A DNA stretch of 64,000 bases from Rhizobium leguminosarum. Lineage in GTDB: Bacteria > Pseudomonadota > Alphaproteobacteria > Rhizobiales > Rhizobiaceae. The notes under the pieces are model-generated. The model did not search any database and had not been told where the DNA came from. It saw only the letters and a program-made list of their open reading frames with translations. The translations under genes and the position numbers were made by a program. The DNA lies in contig NZ_JAGIOR010000001.1 of the NCBI RefSeq assembly GCF_017876795.1, positions 2,754,501-2,818,500 of the forward strand, given 5' to 3'. Below are positions 1 to 8,618 of this stretch, one piece after another (position 1 is the stretch's first letter; each line of letters begins with the position of its first letter).

Positions 1-1098
1 GCGGAAGGAAAAGATCAGCATCAAGACGCCGACCAGCAGGAGAATATTGACGCTCGGCACGTAGATCTGGCCGGTATTGGTCTCCGACGTGAACTTGATC
101 CGCAACCGCGGCAGGAAGCCGAGGTGAACCGCCGAGCGGGCCAGCGAAAATGCGCCGGTGATGACAGCCTGGCTGGCGATGATCGTCGCCATCGTCGCGA
201 GCAGAACCACCGGCAGCAAGGCCCAATCGGGATACATCAGAAAGAACGGATTGGCCGCCGTTTCGGGGTGGGCGAGAACCAGCGCGCCTTGGCCAAGATA
301 GTTGAGGAGCAATGCCGGAAAGACGAGCACGAACCATGCCGTCTGGATAGGGCGGCGGCCGAAATGCCCGAGATCGGCATAGAGCGCTTCGCAGCCGGTG
401 ACGGTCAGAAAGACGGCGCCGAGCACGATGAGGCCGACGGTGCCGGCATGGGTGAGGAACAGGAATGCATTGATCGGATTGAGCGCCTCCAGAATTGTCC
501 AGTCGTCACCGATATGGATCAGCCCGCCGGCCGCCATGGCCAGAAACCACAACACCGTAATCGGCCCGAAAAACATCGAGACGGCAGCCGTTCCCCTCGA
601 CTGGACGCCAAACAGAACGATCATGATCGCAGCCGAGGCAAGCGGCACGTATTCGGCAAAGGCCGGTGTGACGAGCTTCAGGCCTTCGAGCGCCGACATG
701 ACCGACAGAGCAGGCGTGATCATCGCATCGCCGATGAAGAGAGCCGCTCCGATCAGCCCGGCGAAGAAGAGCACGGGCACGTTTCGGCCCATCTTCTTCA
801 TCAGCAGGGCGAGAAGCGAGAGCGTGCCGCCTTCGCCGTCGTTGTCCGCTCTGAGAAGGAAGAGCACGTATTTGAAGGTCACAATGATCGTCAGCGTCCA
901 GACCATCAGCGAAATGAGGCCGACGACCTCGGCCTCGTGGACGCCATCGGCTGCAAAGGGCCTCAGCGCCTCACGAAGGGCATAGAGCGGGCTGGTGCCG
1001 ATATCGCCATATACGACGCCGATCGCGCCGACGACCAGCCCGACAAAGCCCTTTCGGCCGGCACCTTCACCCGTTTTGTCTGCATGTGTCGACGTCAT
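1..1098 (-). CDS. kup: Kup potassium transporter (3' part outside window)
   Basis: Low-affinity K+ uptake by K+/H+ symport in the inner membrane. The N-terminal part carries the Kup hallmark [10 protein letters not shown] about 30 residues in, followed by a series of hydrophobic helices, with [11 protein letters not shown] and later [11 protein letters not shown], all typical of the KUP/HAK family. Starts at ATG 1098 after a purine-rich GAGCGGGGAACC; about 366 of the usual 630 residues lie in the window, and the rest runs off the left edge. An unrelated long open frame on the opposite strand is a codon-bias shadow. Rhizobia often have several kup copies, so the number is not assigned. Confidence 0.95.
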   Translation of the reverse strand, partial: MTSTHADKTGEGAGRKGFVGLVVGAIGVVYGDIGTSPLYALREALRPFAADGVHEAEVVGLISLMVWTLTIIVTFKYVLFLLRADNDGEGGTLSLLALLMKKMGRNVPVLFFAGLIGAALFIGDAMITPALSVMSALEGLKLVTPAFAEYVPLASAAIMIVLFGVQSRGTAAVSMFFGPITVLWFLAMAAGGLIHIGDDWTILEALNPINAFLFLTHAGTVGLIVLGAVFLTVTGCEALYADLGHFGRRPIQTAWFVLVFPALLLNYLGQGALVLAHPETAANPFFLMYPDWALLPVVLLATMATIIASQAVITGAFSLARSAVHLGFLPRLRIKFTSETNTGQIYVPSVNILLLVGVLMLIFSFR

Positions 1099-1725
1099 GG
1101 TTCCCCGCTCATGCCACATGGCCATGGACACAAACATATGCCGCATTGCAGAACGGCAAGTAAATTGATGTGGTGTGCGATTTATTTGTGAGAGGTCAGG
1201 ACGCCCGAACCGGTGCAACCATACGGTTGACCCGCGCGCCGGCTGTCCATTGTCGGGGGGCATTCACGTCCGCAACCGGCAGGGGCGATCACCGGCTTTT
1301 GCTGGGTAGTTGGAGCTAGGCGCGCTGTATTTCCCGTCGCATCTAAGTATTATTCATGGTTATCTGAAATATAGCTCGTATAGGTGATGGCCTAACGTGG
1401 CGCGGTGTCGTCAACTCTTTCGCGAATGATCTTGCTGCTCAAGCACTTGCGGGTGCGGGCCATCTCCTCTGAACGAGCCTGGTGCGGATTAGCCCCTCTT
1501 GCCTGCAAAATATGCGTTCTGCTGGGTTTGCGATGGTCGCGTCCGCCCGAGATTGATGGCTCGCCTGGGTGAATTGTGGCCTCGTTTCGGACAAATTCTT
1601 GCCGCCAAAATGCCAGTATTAGTTGTTTCTAAATCACGCCATAATTGGCACCTACGTTGCCGCGCCTGATTTATTCTTTGCCACATTTCGGAATTTCAAC
1701 ATTATACAAACAATGGTGGGTAACT
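1099..1725. other. Intergenic region between kup and a divergent secreted protein
   Basis: About 630 bases with no convincing gene. The right part (from about 1330) is noticeably AT-richer than the flanking genes. The one open frame of 65 codons (1489-1686, minus) lacks a ribosome binding site and resembles no known protein. The region presumably holds the two divergent promoters; I could not pick out clear -35/-10 pairs. Confidence 0.5.
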
Positions 1726-2148
1726 ATGAAGGTTATTCTCGTCATCGTCCTCACGGTGCTTGCCGTGCCCTGTGAGGCGGACATGCTGGGCACGGCATCC
1801 AAGTACAAGAGCATGCACGAACGCTCCATCTCCTTCCTCAGCATCAATCCCCGCAGGGTATCGTGGTGCGGGGCGTTCCTGGCCTTTGTCGCCAAGCGAT
1901 CTTCGCGGGAGCCGCCGCCCAACCCCAATATGGCGGCGTCCTGGAGGAAATTCGGCAAGCCGGTATTCTTCCGCGCTGCCCGACGGGGTGATGTCGTGGT
2001 GATCCGCACCGGCAGGCGCTTTCATGTGAGCCTTTTCGACCACATCGACCCGCGCCGGCAGTATGTCTACCTGTTCGGCGGCAATCAATCCAACCGGGTG
2101 CAACTGTCCAGGTATCGCGCCAGCTCGGTCGTCGCCGTGCGACGATGA
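1726..2148 (+). CDS. Secreted TIGR02594-type / CHAP-like (NlpC/P60 fold) protein
   Basis: 140 residues starting at ATG 1726 with a clear signal peptide (MKVILVIVLTVLAVPCEA), so exported. The mature part has the pattern of TIGR02594 proteins, small cysteine-peptidase-like domains: a conserved WCGAF with the candidate nucleophile Cys, a FHVSLF segment with the candidate His, and YLFGGNQSNRV near the C terminus as third polar position. The order Cys-His-polar matches NlpC/P60 and CHAP domains that cleave or bind cell-wall peptides. An in-frame ATG at 1645 would put a non-signal-like stretch in front of the leader and is disfavoured. A murein-related role is inference from the fold. Confidence 0.7.
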   Translation: MKVILVIVLTVLAVPCEADMLGTASKYKSMHERSISFLSINPRRVSWCGAFLAFVAKRSSREPPPNPNMAASWRKFGKPVFFRAARRGDVVVIRTGRRFHVSLFDHIDPRRQYVYLFGGNQSNRVQLSRYRASSVVAVRR

Positions 2149-2225
2149 TGCCGGTTTATCTGCGGCGAAGCTGAGTTCGCCACCGCTCCTTAAGAACGTC
2201 CTTCAAAACGTCGATGGCGGCGAGT

Positions 2226-2480
2226 TTAAAGCTTGCGCGTCCTGATATGTAGGAAGATCGGCGCGACGCGGGTGTCGGCAACAACGGGCTCGGCCTCTGC
2301 CACCTCCGGCGAGGCCATCGGCTCACCGAAGGCCTCGATCGTCAGCCCCGCTTCGACGATCATCGAAAGCCAGGTTGAGAGGGCCTTACCGGCCGTATCG
2401 GCAGACGGGCAATCGGCGGAGTGAGCTGAAATAGGAAGGAGGGTGGCAATGAACAATGAAGCAAGTCGATGCTTAAACAT
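2226..2480 (-). CDS. Small secreted protein of unknown function
   Basis: 84 residues from ATG 2480. A typical Sec signal peptide (positive MFKHR, hydrophobic ASLFIATLLPISA, cleavage near AHSA-DC) is followed by an acidic, Pro/Glu/Ala-rich chain with a single early Cys. No family recognised. Upstream in-frame ATGs would add a basic tail before the leader and are unlikely. It converges with the CHAP-like gene and ends shortly after it. The ribosome binding site is weak (GGAAAC). Confidence 0.5.
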   Translation of the reverse strand: MFKHRLASLFIATLLPISAHSADCPSADTAGKALSTWLSMIVEAGLTIEAFGEPMASPEVAEAEPVVADTRVAPIFLHIRTRKL

Positions 2481-2657
2481 GATTTTTTGTTTCCGATAAA
2501 GCTTGATCGTGAGGGGGTTACACCTTCCGAAGGCGTTTGATCGGCTGGTAATATTGGAACGCACGGGACCTGTCATGGATCTCAATCTTCCGACAGAAAC
2601 CAATCCACATTTACTTTAACGGCTGGAGCCTTGCGCGGGCATTTTCATTTGGCTCGG

Positions 2658-4061
2658 TCACCTGCGGCTGACACTCCTGAACGCGGTGATGATGCTCTTC
2701 ACCGCCAGTTCTGCCTGATCCGATGTCGTTTGGAAATTGGTTACGGAGAGGCGCAGGACGTCGCGGCCGCGCCATTTGGCGCCGCCGGCGAAGATCATGC
2801 CGTCGGCCTGGATCCTTTCGATCGTCTTTCGGGTCAGCGCGTCACCTTCTTCGGAAGGCAGGTCGGCTCCGAAGCGGATGACGAGCTGGTTCAGCGTTAC
2901 CTCGTTCAGAATGGCGATGCCGGGTTCGCGGGCGAGCAGGTCGGCCGCCAGCCGCGCCGAGGCGCAGCACTGGTCGACGAGGGCGGCCACACCCTCGCGG
3001 CCGAGATGTTTCAGCACCGCCCAGGTGGCAAAGCCGCGCGCGCGCCTGGAAAGCTCCGGCACGTAATGGGAGGGATCGCGTTCGCCTTCGCCGGCAAGCG
3101 GCAGATAGCTTGCGGCGATCGTCATGGCGCGGCGATGGGCGAGCTCATTGCGGACAATCGCATAGCCGCAATCATAGGGCGTCTGCAGCCATTTGTGGCC
3201 GTCGGTCGCCCAGCTGTCGGCCGCGTCGATACCGCGGCTGAGATGGCTGGTCTTCACCGACGCCTGCGCCCAGAGGCCGAAGGCACTGTCGACATGCACC
3301 CAGGCGCCTTTGGCTTTCAAGAGGGGGATGATGACGGCGAAGTCGTCGAAGGCGCCAGTATTGATCTGCCCCGCCTGGAGTATGGCGATGACGGGACCGG
3401 AGACGGTGCCGAGCGTGCCCGTCAGCGCCGCCGGGTCGATCCGCCCCACCGGATCGGTGCGCACGCGCCGCACGCGATCGTGGCCGAGGCCGAGGAATTG
3501 CAGCGCCGAGAACACCGTCGTGTGGGCGTCGTCGCCGATCAGCACGGTGATCTCGGGCGCGCCGAACAGGCCGTTGGCATTGGCATCCCAGCCTACTTGG
3601 CGCAGCACCTCGCCGCGTGCGGCGGCAAGGCAGGTGAAGTTCGCCACGGTCGCGCCCGTCACGAAGCCGACCGAGCTTTCGGCCGGCAGCTTCAGGAGAT
3701 CGAGAAGCCATCTTGCAGCGACGGTCTCGACTGCGGCCGCGGCCGGAGCGACGGTATGATTTCCGGCATTCTGGCCCCAGGCGCTGGTGAGGAAATCGGC
3801 CGCGACGCCGACCGGATGCGAGCCGCCGATGACCCAGCCGAAAAAGCGCGGGCCGGTGGTTGCATGCAGCCCCGGTTCGGCGTCATTCGCCAACTGCCTG
3901 ATAACGTCAAGCATATCGGAACCGGCCGCCGGTAGCGGCTCGTCGAAAGCGGCGAGGGAGGCGGCGTAGTCGTGAGTGGGAACATGGCGGGCGGGCGCTG
4001 CCTGCCGGAAGCCGGCCGCAAGCCGCGCGGCTTCCTGAAACAGAGATGCGATTGCCGACAT
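2658..4061 (-). CDS. PLP-dependent group II decarboxylase family protein
   Basis: 467 residues, length typical of bacterial aromatic/glutamate-type decarboxylases of fold type I. The PLP-binding lysine is Lys290 in TDGHKW, preceded by the cofactor-contacting Asp258 in HVDSAFG; the Ala-rich N-terminal half with WGQNAGNH also fits the family. Start is ATG 4061, which has an AAGGGGGGA ribosome binding site; an upstream ATG at 4178 lacks one. The substrate cannot be read from the sequence: such proteins act on tyrosine, tryptophan, DOPA, glutamate or related acids. It stands alone, with no transporter or regulator gene beside it. Confidence 0.85.
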   Translation of the reverse strand: MSAIASLFQEAARLAAGFRQAAPARHVPTHDYAASLAAFDEPLPAAGSDMLDVIRQLANDAEPGLHATTGPRFFGWVIGGSHPVGVAADFLTSAWGQNAGNHTVAPAAAAVETVAARWLLDLLKLPAESSVGFVTGATVANFTCLAAARGEVLRQVGWDANANGLFGAPEITVLIGDDAHTTVFSALQFLGLGHDRVRRVRTDPVGRIDPAALTGTLGTVSGPVIAILQAGQINTGAFDDFAVIIPLLKAKGAWVHVDSAFGLWAQASVKTSHLSRGIDAADSWATDGHKWLQTPYDCGYAIVRNELAHRRAMTIAASYLPLAGEGERDPSHYVPELSRRARGFATWAVLKHLGREGVAALVDQCCASARLAADLLAREPGIAILNEVTLNQLVIRFGADLPSEEGDALTRKTIERIQADGMIFAGGAKWRGRDVLRLSVTNFQTTSDQAELAVKSIITAFRSVSRR

Positions 4062-4531
4062 GCTGATCCCCCCTTCTGGCGCCGATCCTGGAGGCCCGTC
4101 CCTCGAAGCGGGCTGCCGGCGCAGACAGTCTAGCCGATATCGCCGGCGCTGTCTTGGCAGCGGCGCGAGCATGCACATTGGGGTTGGCGCACCGCCATGC
4201 CGAGTCCTCTGCCCAGGGCACTAGCCCGAAATCGTCGTTGCCACGAGGGCGAGAGCTGTAGCCCCCCGCAAAATCCGGGCGCGAGTGGCGGCGGCCACGG
4301 CCACCTTCGGCGTGCATCTCGCCTTAAACGGGGATGCTTAAGATAAATCGAGCATAGCGGGAGATGCTTTCTTGTTCTCTGCAATAATCACCCTGATATC
4401 TGCTGTTCACTTCTGAAATCTTTAACATATTCTTAAAATCTATTGCGTTTTTTCAAAGTATCATTCAATAATGCTGAAATATCATTCGCGCCGCTGTCAA
4501 GGCCGCTCTGCCAATCAGCGAGGGATATGCA
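4062..4531. other. Intergenic region with two divergent promoters expected
   Basis: About 470 bases between divergent genes. The part from 4320 to 4510 is AT-rich. Open frames crossing it on the minus strand are extensions or shadows of the decarboxylase and have no ribosome binding site. No repeat, RNA gene or operator recognised. Confidence 0.45.
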
Positions 4532-4924
4532 TTGAAGTATTTCGTTCTCTACGCGCTGGTGTGCTCTGTGGTCGGGATAGTTCTTCTCGTCTTTGTCCAC
4601 CAGATTGCACCCTTCAAAATGGGCGGACTCAGCGATCAAGCGATCGCCTGGTCAGCCGCTAAATCGGCGACCGGGTCAGCCGCTACATCGGCGACCGAGC
4701 CAGCCGCCCAATCGCCGACCGGGTCAGCCGATCAATTGGCGGCTGGGCCGAGCGAACAGCCGGATGATCTGGTCGTTCGGTCGACGCGCAAACCGGCGAC
4801 CGACCAACCAGCCGTCCAGCCGCCCGATCAATGGGACCTCTGGCCATCGAACCAACCGGTGGTCATGCCATTCGATCAATCGGGCGTCCGGAAGGGCGGT
4901 CGGGTCGGAACTTCGGCGGAGTAA
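4532..4924 (+). CDS. Membrane-anchored low-complexity protein with 8-residue repeats
   Basis: 130 residues starting at a TTG codon with GAGGGA seven bases upstream. Residues 1-27 form one hydrophobic segment (YALVCSVVGIVLLVFV), either an uncleaved anchor or a signal peptide. The rest is low-complexity, rich in Ser, Ala, Thr, Gln and Pro, and is coded partly by a degenerate 24-bp tandem repeat that gives 8-residue units such as SAAKSATG and SAATSATE. Later PxDQ/QP motifs recur at roughly similar spacing. No family recognised. It could be a surface or envelope spacer protein, but an opportunistic reading frame over a repeat is possible. Confidence 0.45.
   Translation: MKYFVLYALVCSVVGIVLLVFVHQIAPFKMGGLSDQAIAWSAAKSATGSAATSATEPAAQSPTGSADQLAAGPSEQPDDLVVRSTRKPATDQPAVQPPDQWDLWPSNQPVVMPFDQSGVRKGGRVGTSAE
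4628..4771 (+). repeat. Degenerate 24-bp tandem repeat, about six units
   Basis: Units begin at 4628, 4652, 4676, 4700, 4724 and 4748. The middle units share the core tcagccgcta.atcggcgacc (one base varies). Because 24 is a multiple of three, copy-number change keeps the coding frame of the surrounding gene. Confidence 0.75.
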
Positions 4925-4944
4925 TCGCCAGCGGAGCATCGGCC

Positions 4945-4990
4945 TCGCCCTTGGAGGTTCTCGCGGGGCGCGCCTCAGAGTGAGGTCTCC
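4945..4990. repeat. Partial copy of RIME-like intergenic repeat
   Basis: Matches only the right half of the larger element at 5037-5199: cctcgcccttggaggttc, then gcgggg and cctcag.gtgagg. See that entry. Confidence 0.5.
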
Positions 4991-5036
4991 TTGGTGGCGG
5001 CGTGCATCCTTCTGCGCCGGCTAGCATATGCGCGGC

Positions 5037-5199
5037 ATCCTCCAACGCTCCTCATCCTGAGACGGTGGCCCATAGGGCGGAGCCTCGAAGGACATACCGC
5101 AGCGCCGCTTCTTGCATTGTTTCCACGTCAGTGCGCCCGCCTCGTCCTTCGAGGCCCTGCAGGAGCCTCAGGATGAGGCTCGCTCAGGCGCTGGCGCGA
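5037..5199. repeat. RIME-like palindromic intergenic element
   Basis: About 160 bp, palindromic at both scales: the ends pair (ctcatcctgag near 5051 with ctcaggatgag near 5168) and the middle pairs (gcctcgaaggac with gtccttcgaggc). The same element recurs at 7050-7206 and 51606-51772, with fragments at 4945, 18358 and 49573. This is the style of the rhizobial intergenic mosaic elements (RIME). Always between genes here. Confidence 0.8.
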
Positions 5200-5299
5200 G
5201 GGGTGGCGCAATAGGAGCAGGCATCGACGTCATCGCGTCGGCTTGCATCGGCCGGAGCCCTCTGTAATGAGGTAGCTGAGATATCCAAGGAGGTCTCCG

Positions 5300-5806
5300 A
5301 TGGATGCGAGCTGCGTGACGATCAGACTTATCCAGGCAGACGAAGTGGAGGCTTTCCGGCGTATTCGTCTGGAAGCGCTACGCGCCGAGCCGTCCTCCTT
5401 TGCGAGCCGCTACGAAGATTGGGAGATCTTGCCCGACGAGGAGTGGCGCAATCGCCTGAACGAGCCGGTCTTCATTGCGTTCCAGAACGGCGAACCCGTC
5501 GGCATCATGGGCCTGCTGCGGCAGCGGTCGAGCAAGATGGCCCATCGCGCGACGATCATCATGGTCTACATCGGAAAGAGCCTGCGTGGCACCGGTCTTG
5601 CCGGGAGGCTGCTCGATGTTGTTTCCGATCATGCGCGCCATATCGGCATTCGGCAGCTGGAACTCTTCGTCAGCGCGGAGAACCCGGCGGCGATTCGGTT
5701 TTATCAGCGAGAGGGCTTCTCCGAGATCGGCAGGATCCCTGGCGGGGTTCTGGAGGAGGGCAGGGAGATCGACGACGTTATGATGGCTCGCCGTCTGGTC
5801 GATTAG
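5300..5806 (+). CDS. GNAT family N-acetyltransferase
   Basis: 168 residues. The acetyl-CoA binding motif A is visible around residues 92-104 (IGKSLRGTGLAGRLL), preceded by a hydrophobic beta strand (ATIIMVYI). The usual C-terminal motif B is NPAAIRFYQREGFSEIG. The start ATG has a near-consensus AAGGAGG ribosome binding site eight bases upstream. The protein resembles single-domain ribosomal-protein or small-molecule acetyltransferases; substrate unknown. It stands alone between repeat elements. Confidence 0.9.
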   Translation: MDASCVTIRLIQADEVEAFRRIRLEALRAEPSSFASRYEDWEILPDEEWRNRLNEPVFIAFQNGEPVGIMGLLRQRSSKMAHRATIIMVYIGKSLRGTGLAGRLLDVVSDHARHIGIRQLELFVSAENPAAIRFYQREGFSEIGRIPGGVLEEGREIDDVMMARRLVD

Positions 5807-5882
5807 GCCTGACGGGAATTCAGTCCAAGCGCTTACCTCATCTATTGACCTCAAGCGTGGTTGGGGTCTCAGGATGCCAGCA

Positions 5883-6015
5883 TTAAAGCGCGTCGCGATC
5901 TTTCAGATTCGCTCCTTGCGCTTTAGCTCTTTGTTTTTACGCATGTCGTTGCGGCAAAAGCGCTTCGCGCTTTGCCTGGGAAAACCGCTGCACACTTTTG
6001 CGCGACATGCTTTGG
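5883..6015. repeat. Rhizobial palindromic repeat (family B), fullest copy
   Basis: Characteristic blocks in order: agcgcgtcgcgatctttc, ctctttgtttttacgcatgt, an internal palindrome aaagcgcttcgcgcttt, and cgctgcacacttttgcgcga ending in catgc. gcatgtcg near 5942 and cgacatgc near 6003 pair. Two shorter copies lie at 6959-7010 and 8520-8598. It lies directly upstream of the GTG start of the next gene. Confidence 0.7.
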
Positions 6016-6029
6016 GCCGGAGGTTTGCC

Positions 6030-6956
6030 GTGACGAAAATTCTGAGAGACGAGGATCTGGTCGGCGACACCTTGATGGGCGTGGCGATCGATGCGCTCGA
6101 GACCGCCTTTCTCGCCAGAGCCGGCAATCGGCTGGTCTCTCCGCCTCGGCATCATGTGTCCTTTCCCGATCAAGGCGATCTCGTCTTCACCGTCGGCGGT
6201 ATCCTTGGCGATAAACCGCTCGCGGGCTTTCGGGTCTATGAAACCTTCGGTGGGACGGAGCATTCGCAAATCGTAGCGGTGTGGTCGGCCGACGATGCCA
6301 GGCTCAAGGGCATCGTCCTCGGAGAGCGCCTCGGCAACCTCAGGACCGGCGCCATCGGCGGTCTCGCCGTCCGCCATCTCAGCGCGCCGGACGCCAGGAT
6401 CGTTGGGATCCTCGGCAGCGGCGCGCAAGCACGAACCCAGCTTGCCGCGGCCGCAGCCGTTCGAAAACTGGACCGCGTCCGCGTCTACAGCCGCGACGAG
6501 AAAAACCGCGCCGCTTTCGCAACCGAGATGCAGCACGCCCTCGGGCTGGATGTGGAGCCTGTCGGCAGCGCTCGCGAAGCCGTCGATGATGCCGACATCG
6601 TCATCTGCGCGACGACCAGCCAAACCCCCGTCGTCCATGCGCGGGATCTGAAGCCCGGCGTGCATGTCAACACCGTCGGCCCGAAGATGCTTCAGGGGTA
6701 CGAGTTGGGCCTGGATGTCGCTGATGCCGCAGCGGTGATCGCGACGGATTCTCCTTAACAGGCCCACGCCTACGCTTCGCCCTTTTTCCTCGCTGGTTCC
6801 GGCAACGAAGATCGTTTGGTCGACCTTGCCGACATCATTGCCGGGAAGGCGGCGGGGCGAGGATCGCTTGGGGAGACGACGCTGTTTTGCTCGGTCGGCC
6901 TGGCTGGAACCGAAGTCGTCGTCGCTTCGGCGATCCTCGATCGGTTGGGGCTGTAG
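6030..6956 (+). pseudogene. Ornithine cyclodeaminase / mu-crystallin family gene with internal stop
   Basis: The family comprises NAD(P)-dependent enzymes acting on ornithine, alanine, ketimines or similar. The dinucleotide-binding motif GILGSGAQARTQ lies about 130 residues in, and the N-terminal half has PPRHHVSFP and FRVYETFGG. Start is GTG 6030 with CCGGAGG seven bases upstream; an ATG at 5874 lies inside a repeat element and is disfavoured. A TAA at 6756-6758 interrupts the frame, yet the same frame continues for 65 codons with a family-like C terminus (HAYASPFFLAGSG, then SLGETTLFCSVGLAG) to a natural TAG at 6954. CAA to TAA is the simplest explanation. A sequencing error or readthrough cannot be excluded. 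Confidence 0.8.
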
Positions 6957-6958
6957 AC

Positions 6959-7010
6959 TTTGATTCAGGAGCGAGCTTCAAGTCTTTGTTTATGCAGGTC
7001 ATTGCCGTTT
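6959..7010. repeat. Partial family B palindromic repeat
   Basis: Contains gattcaggagcgagcttcaa and gtctttgtttatgcaggtc, the left half of the element at 5883, placed just after the broken cyclodeaminase-like gene. Confidence 0.5.
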
Positions 7011-7049
7011 GAGACGAGGGCGGGAAATAACAACGTCAAACGCGGCATT

Positions 7050-7206
7050 CTCAAGGGACCTCATCCTGACGCGTAGCCCATAGGGCGGAGCCTCGAAGGA
7101 CACGCCGCAGAGCTGCTCCTTGCATTCATCGGCCGCCTGAGCATCCGCCTCGCCCTTCGAGGCCGCTGCGGGGCGCCTTAGGATGAGGCTCTCGGGCGTT
7201 GGCGCG
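7050..7206. repeat. RIME-like palindromic intergenic element
   Basis: Second full copy of the element at 5037-5199, starting cctcatcctgacgcgtagcc and ending with cttaggatgaggctctcg. The inner arms gcctcgaaggac and gcccttcgaggc pair imperfectly. With the family B fragment it fills the gap 6957-7294, which holds no gene. Confidence 0.75.
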
Positions 7207-7294
7207 AGCAGGAGCGAGGACCGAAGCCGCAGCGGCCATCCACGGATCACCGACGCGCTTCAAGCCTCTTTTCACCCTGTCGGTTCGCCCCTTA

Positions 7295-8065
7295 TCACCC
7301 CAGACCCAGGACATCCCGCATGCCGTATTCGCCGGGTGCGCATCCTGCGACCCAGCGGGCGGCGGCAAGCGCGCCGCGGGCGAACATGCCGCGATCGAGA
7401 GCCGAATGCGAAAGCGTCACGACTTCCTCGGCGGCGGCAAACAGCACGCTGTGTTCTCCGACCAGTCCGCCGGCGCGCAGGACGGCGAAGCCGATTTCGC
7501 CGGGCGGCCGTTCGCCGGTGATGCCATCGCGCCCGCGCCGCTCGACGGAGGCGAGTGAAACGCCGCGGCCTTCGGCGGCGGCTTCTCCGAGCATCAGCGC
7601 CGTGCCGGACGGCGCGTCGATCTTCCTGTTGTGGTGGGCTTCGAGGATTTCGATATCCCAGCCCTGCGCGGGAAGAGCGCGGGCGGCCTGGGCAACGAGC
7701 CCGAGCAGCATGTTCAGGCCGATGGAGAAATTGCCGGAGCGCAGGATCGGAATCGTCCGGGCAGCCACTGCGATCCGTTCCAGCTCATCCGGCTCGAAAC
7801 CCGTCGCTCCGATCACCAGGGCCGGACCGCCGGCTGAGGCGCACAAGCCGGCAAGTTCGGCGGCGGCACGTCCCGTGGTGAAATCCAGGATCACGTCGGC
7901 GGCCTCGATCGCGGCCGAACGGTCGATCAGCCCGGCGCCTGCAGAGCCCTCACGACCGATGCCGCCGACGAAAACAAAAGTCGGATCGGCCGCCAGCAGC
8001 GGCAGGATGGCACGACCCATGCGGCCGTTCGCACCGGCGACGGCTATTTTGATTGATGAGGTCAC
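7295..8065 (-). CDS. dapB: 4-hydroxy-tetrahydrodipicolinate reductase (DapB) paralogue
   Basis: NAD(P)H-dependent reduction step of lysine/diaminopimelate synthesis, cytoplasmic. The N-terminal nucleotide-binding motif is [10 protein letters not shown]. The signature [15 protein letters not shown] carries the catalytic His and Lys and the substrate-binding Ser-Gly-Thr, and the C terminus has the expected [11 protein letters not shown]. Length 256 residues from GTG 8065, which follows AAGGAAAG; an in-frame ATG at 8110 gives 271 residues but has no ribosome binding site. It stands away from other lysine genes, and the housekeeping dapB of rhizobia is usually elsewhere, so this is probably a second copy. 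Confidence 0.9.
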   Translation of the reverse strand: MTSSIKIAVAGANGRMGRAILPLLAADPTFVFVGGIGREGSAGAGLIDRSAAIEAADVILDFTTGRAAAELAGLCASAGGPALVIGATGFEPDELERIAVAARTIPILRSGNFSIGLNMLLGLVAQAARALPAQGWDIEILEAHHNRKIDAPSGTALMLGEAAAEGRGVSLASVERRGRDGITGERPPGEIGFAVLRAGGLVGEHSVLFAAAEEVVTLSHSALDRGMFARGALAAARWVAGCAPGEYGMRDVLGLG

Positions 8066-8209
8066 AGTCTTTCCTTGCTGCGATATTGTCGATGGAGGGG
8101 CTGTTTTCATCTGGCGTTCGCGCCGAAGAAGGGGATCTGCAACTACCGCACTTCCGCTCCCGGCGCAAAGCGGGGATCTCCTCCGGCCGTCCCCGTGAAC
8201 GTCTGGCCC

Positions 8210-8425
8210 TTACCAGTTGCCGGGGTCGGCGGTGTGATCGATGCTGGCGAATTCATCCGCCTTTTCCCGGTCCAGCTTCACCTCTGTGGTCACCCCTGTC
8301 TCGTCGGTGACCGCGTAGCGGTCGGGAACCGGTCCCTTTGATAGTTCCTGGTACAGGAGCAGCGCTGCCTCCTCGGCGGTATCGGCCTCGATCTCCCGGG
8401 TGAGGGTAACGGTGAATTTATGCAT
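8210..8425 (-). CDS. Small conserved-looking protein, unknown function
   Basis: 71 residues from ATG 8425, preceded by GAAAGGGCC. It has an even mix of charged residues and a predicted beta-alpha start (HKFTVTLTREIEADTAEEAALLLYQ), a pattern also seen in short substrate-binding or regulatory domains. No Cys, no membrane segment. A longer in-frame reading from 8530 is possible but overlaps a repeat. Function not recognised. Confidence 0.6.
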   Translation of the reverse strand: MHKFTVTLTREIEADTAEEAALLLYQELSKGPVPDRYAVTDETGVTTEVKLDREKADEFASIDHTADPGNW

Positions 8426-8519
8426 GGTTCGGCCCTTTCGATCGGCGCGCAGGCGATGCGCAGCTTGCCCAGTCTGACACGAGTTTTGTGGCAAGGACAC
8501 AAAAAGCGTGCCGCTTAGA

Positions 8520-8598
8520 ATTTGATTCATGCGATGAATTCAGGTCTTTGTTTTTATGGATGTCGCGCCACGGAACCACCGCACAGTTTTGGGCGAAA
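8520..8598. repeat. Partial family B palindromic repeat
   Basis: Contains gatgaattcaggtctttgtt, tatggatgtcgcg and ccaccgcacagttttgggcg, a diverged copy of the element at 5883. As there, it ends shortly before the ribosome binding site of the next plus-strand gene. Confidence 0.5.
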
Positions 8599-8618
8599 TC
8601 AGCCGAGGGGGATAGATC

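Noticed and set aside
124..1191. Long open frame (355 codons) on the plus strand
   Set aside because: It lies antisense to kup, whose protein is clear-cut; its own product is charged and repetitive, typical of a GC-rich shadow frame.
1489..1686. 65-codon open frame on the minus strand upstream of the CHAP-like gene
   Set aside because: No ribosome binding site, odd composition, no family.
2631..3935. 434-codon open frame on the plus strand
   Set aside because: Antisense to the PLP decarboxylase; no ribosome binding site or family resemblance.
4351..4378. Terminator-like hairpin with T-rich tail (gagcat, gcgggag, atgctttctt)
   Set aside because: Only a five-base stem and no gene upstream on the plus strand to terminate.
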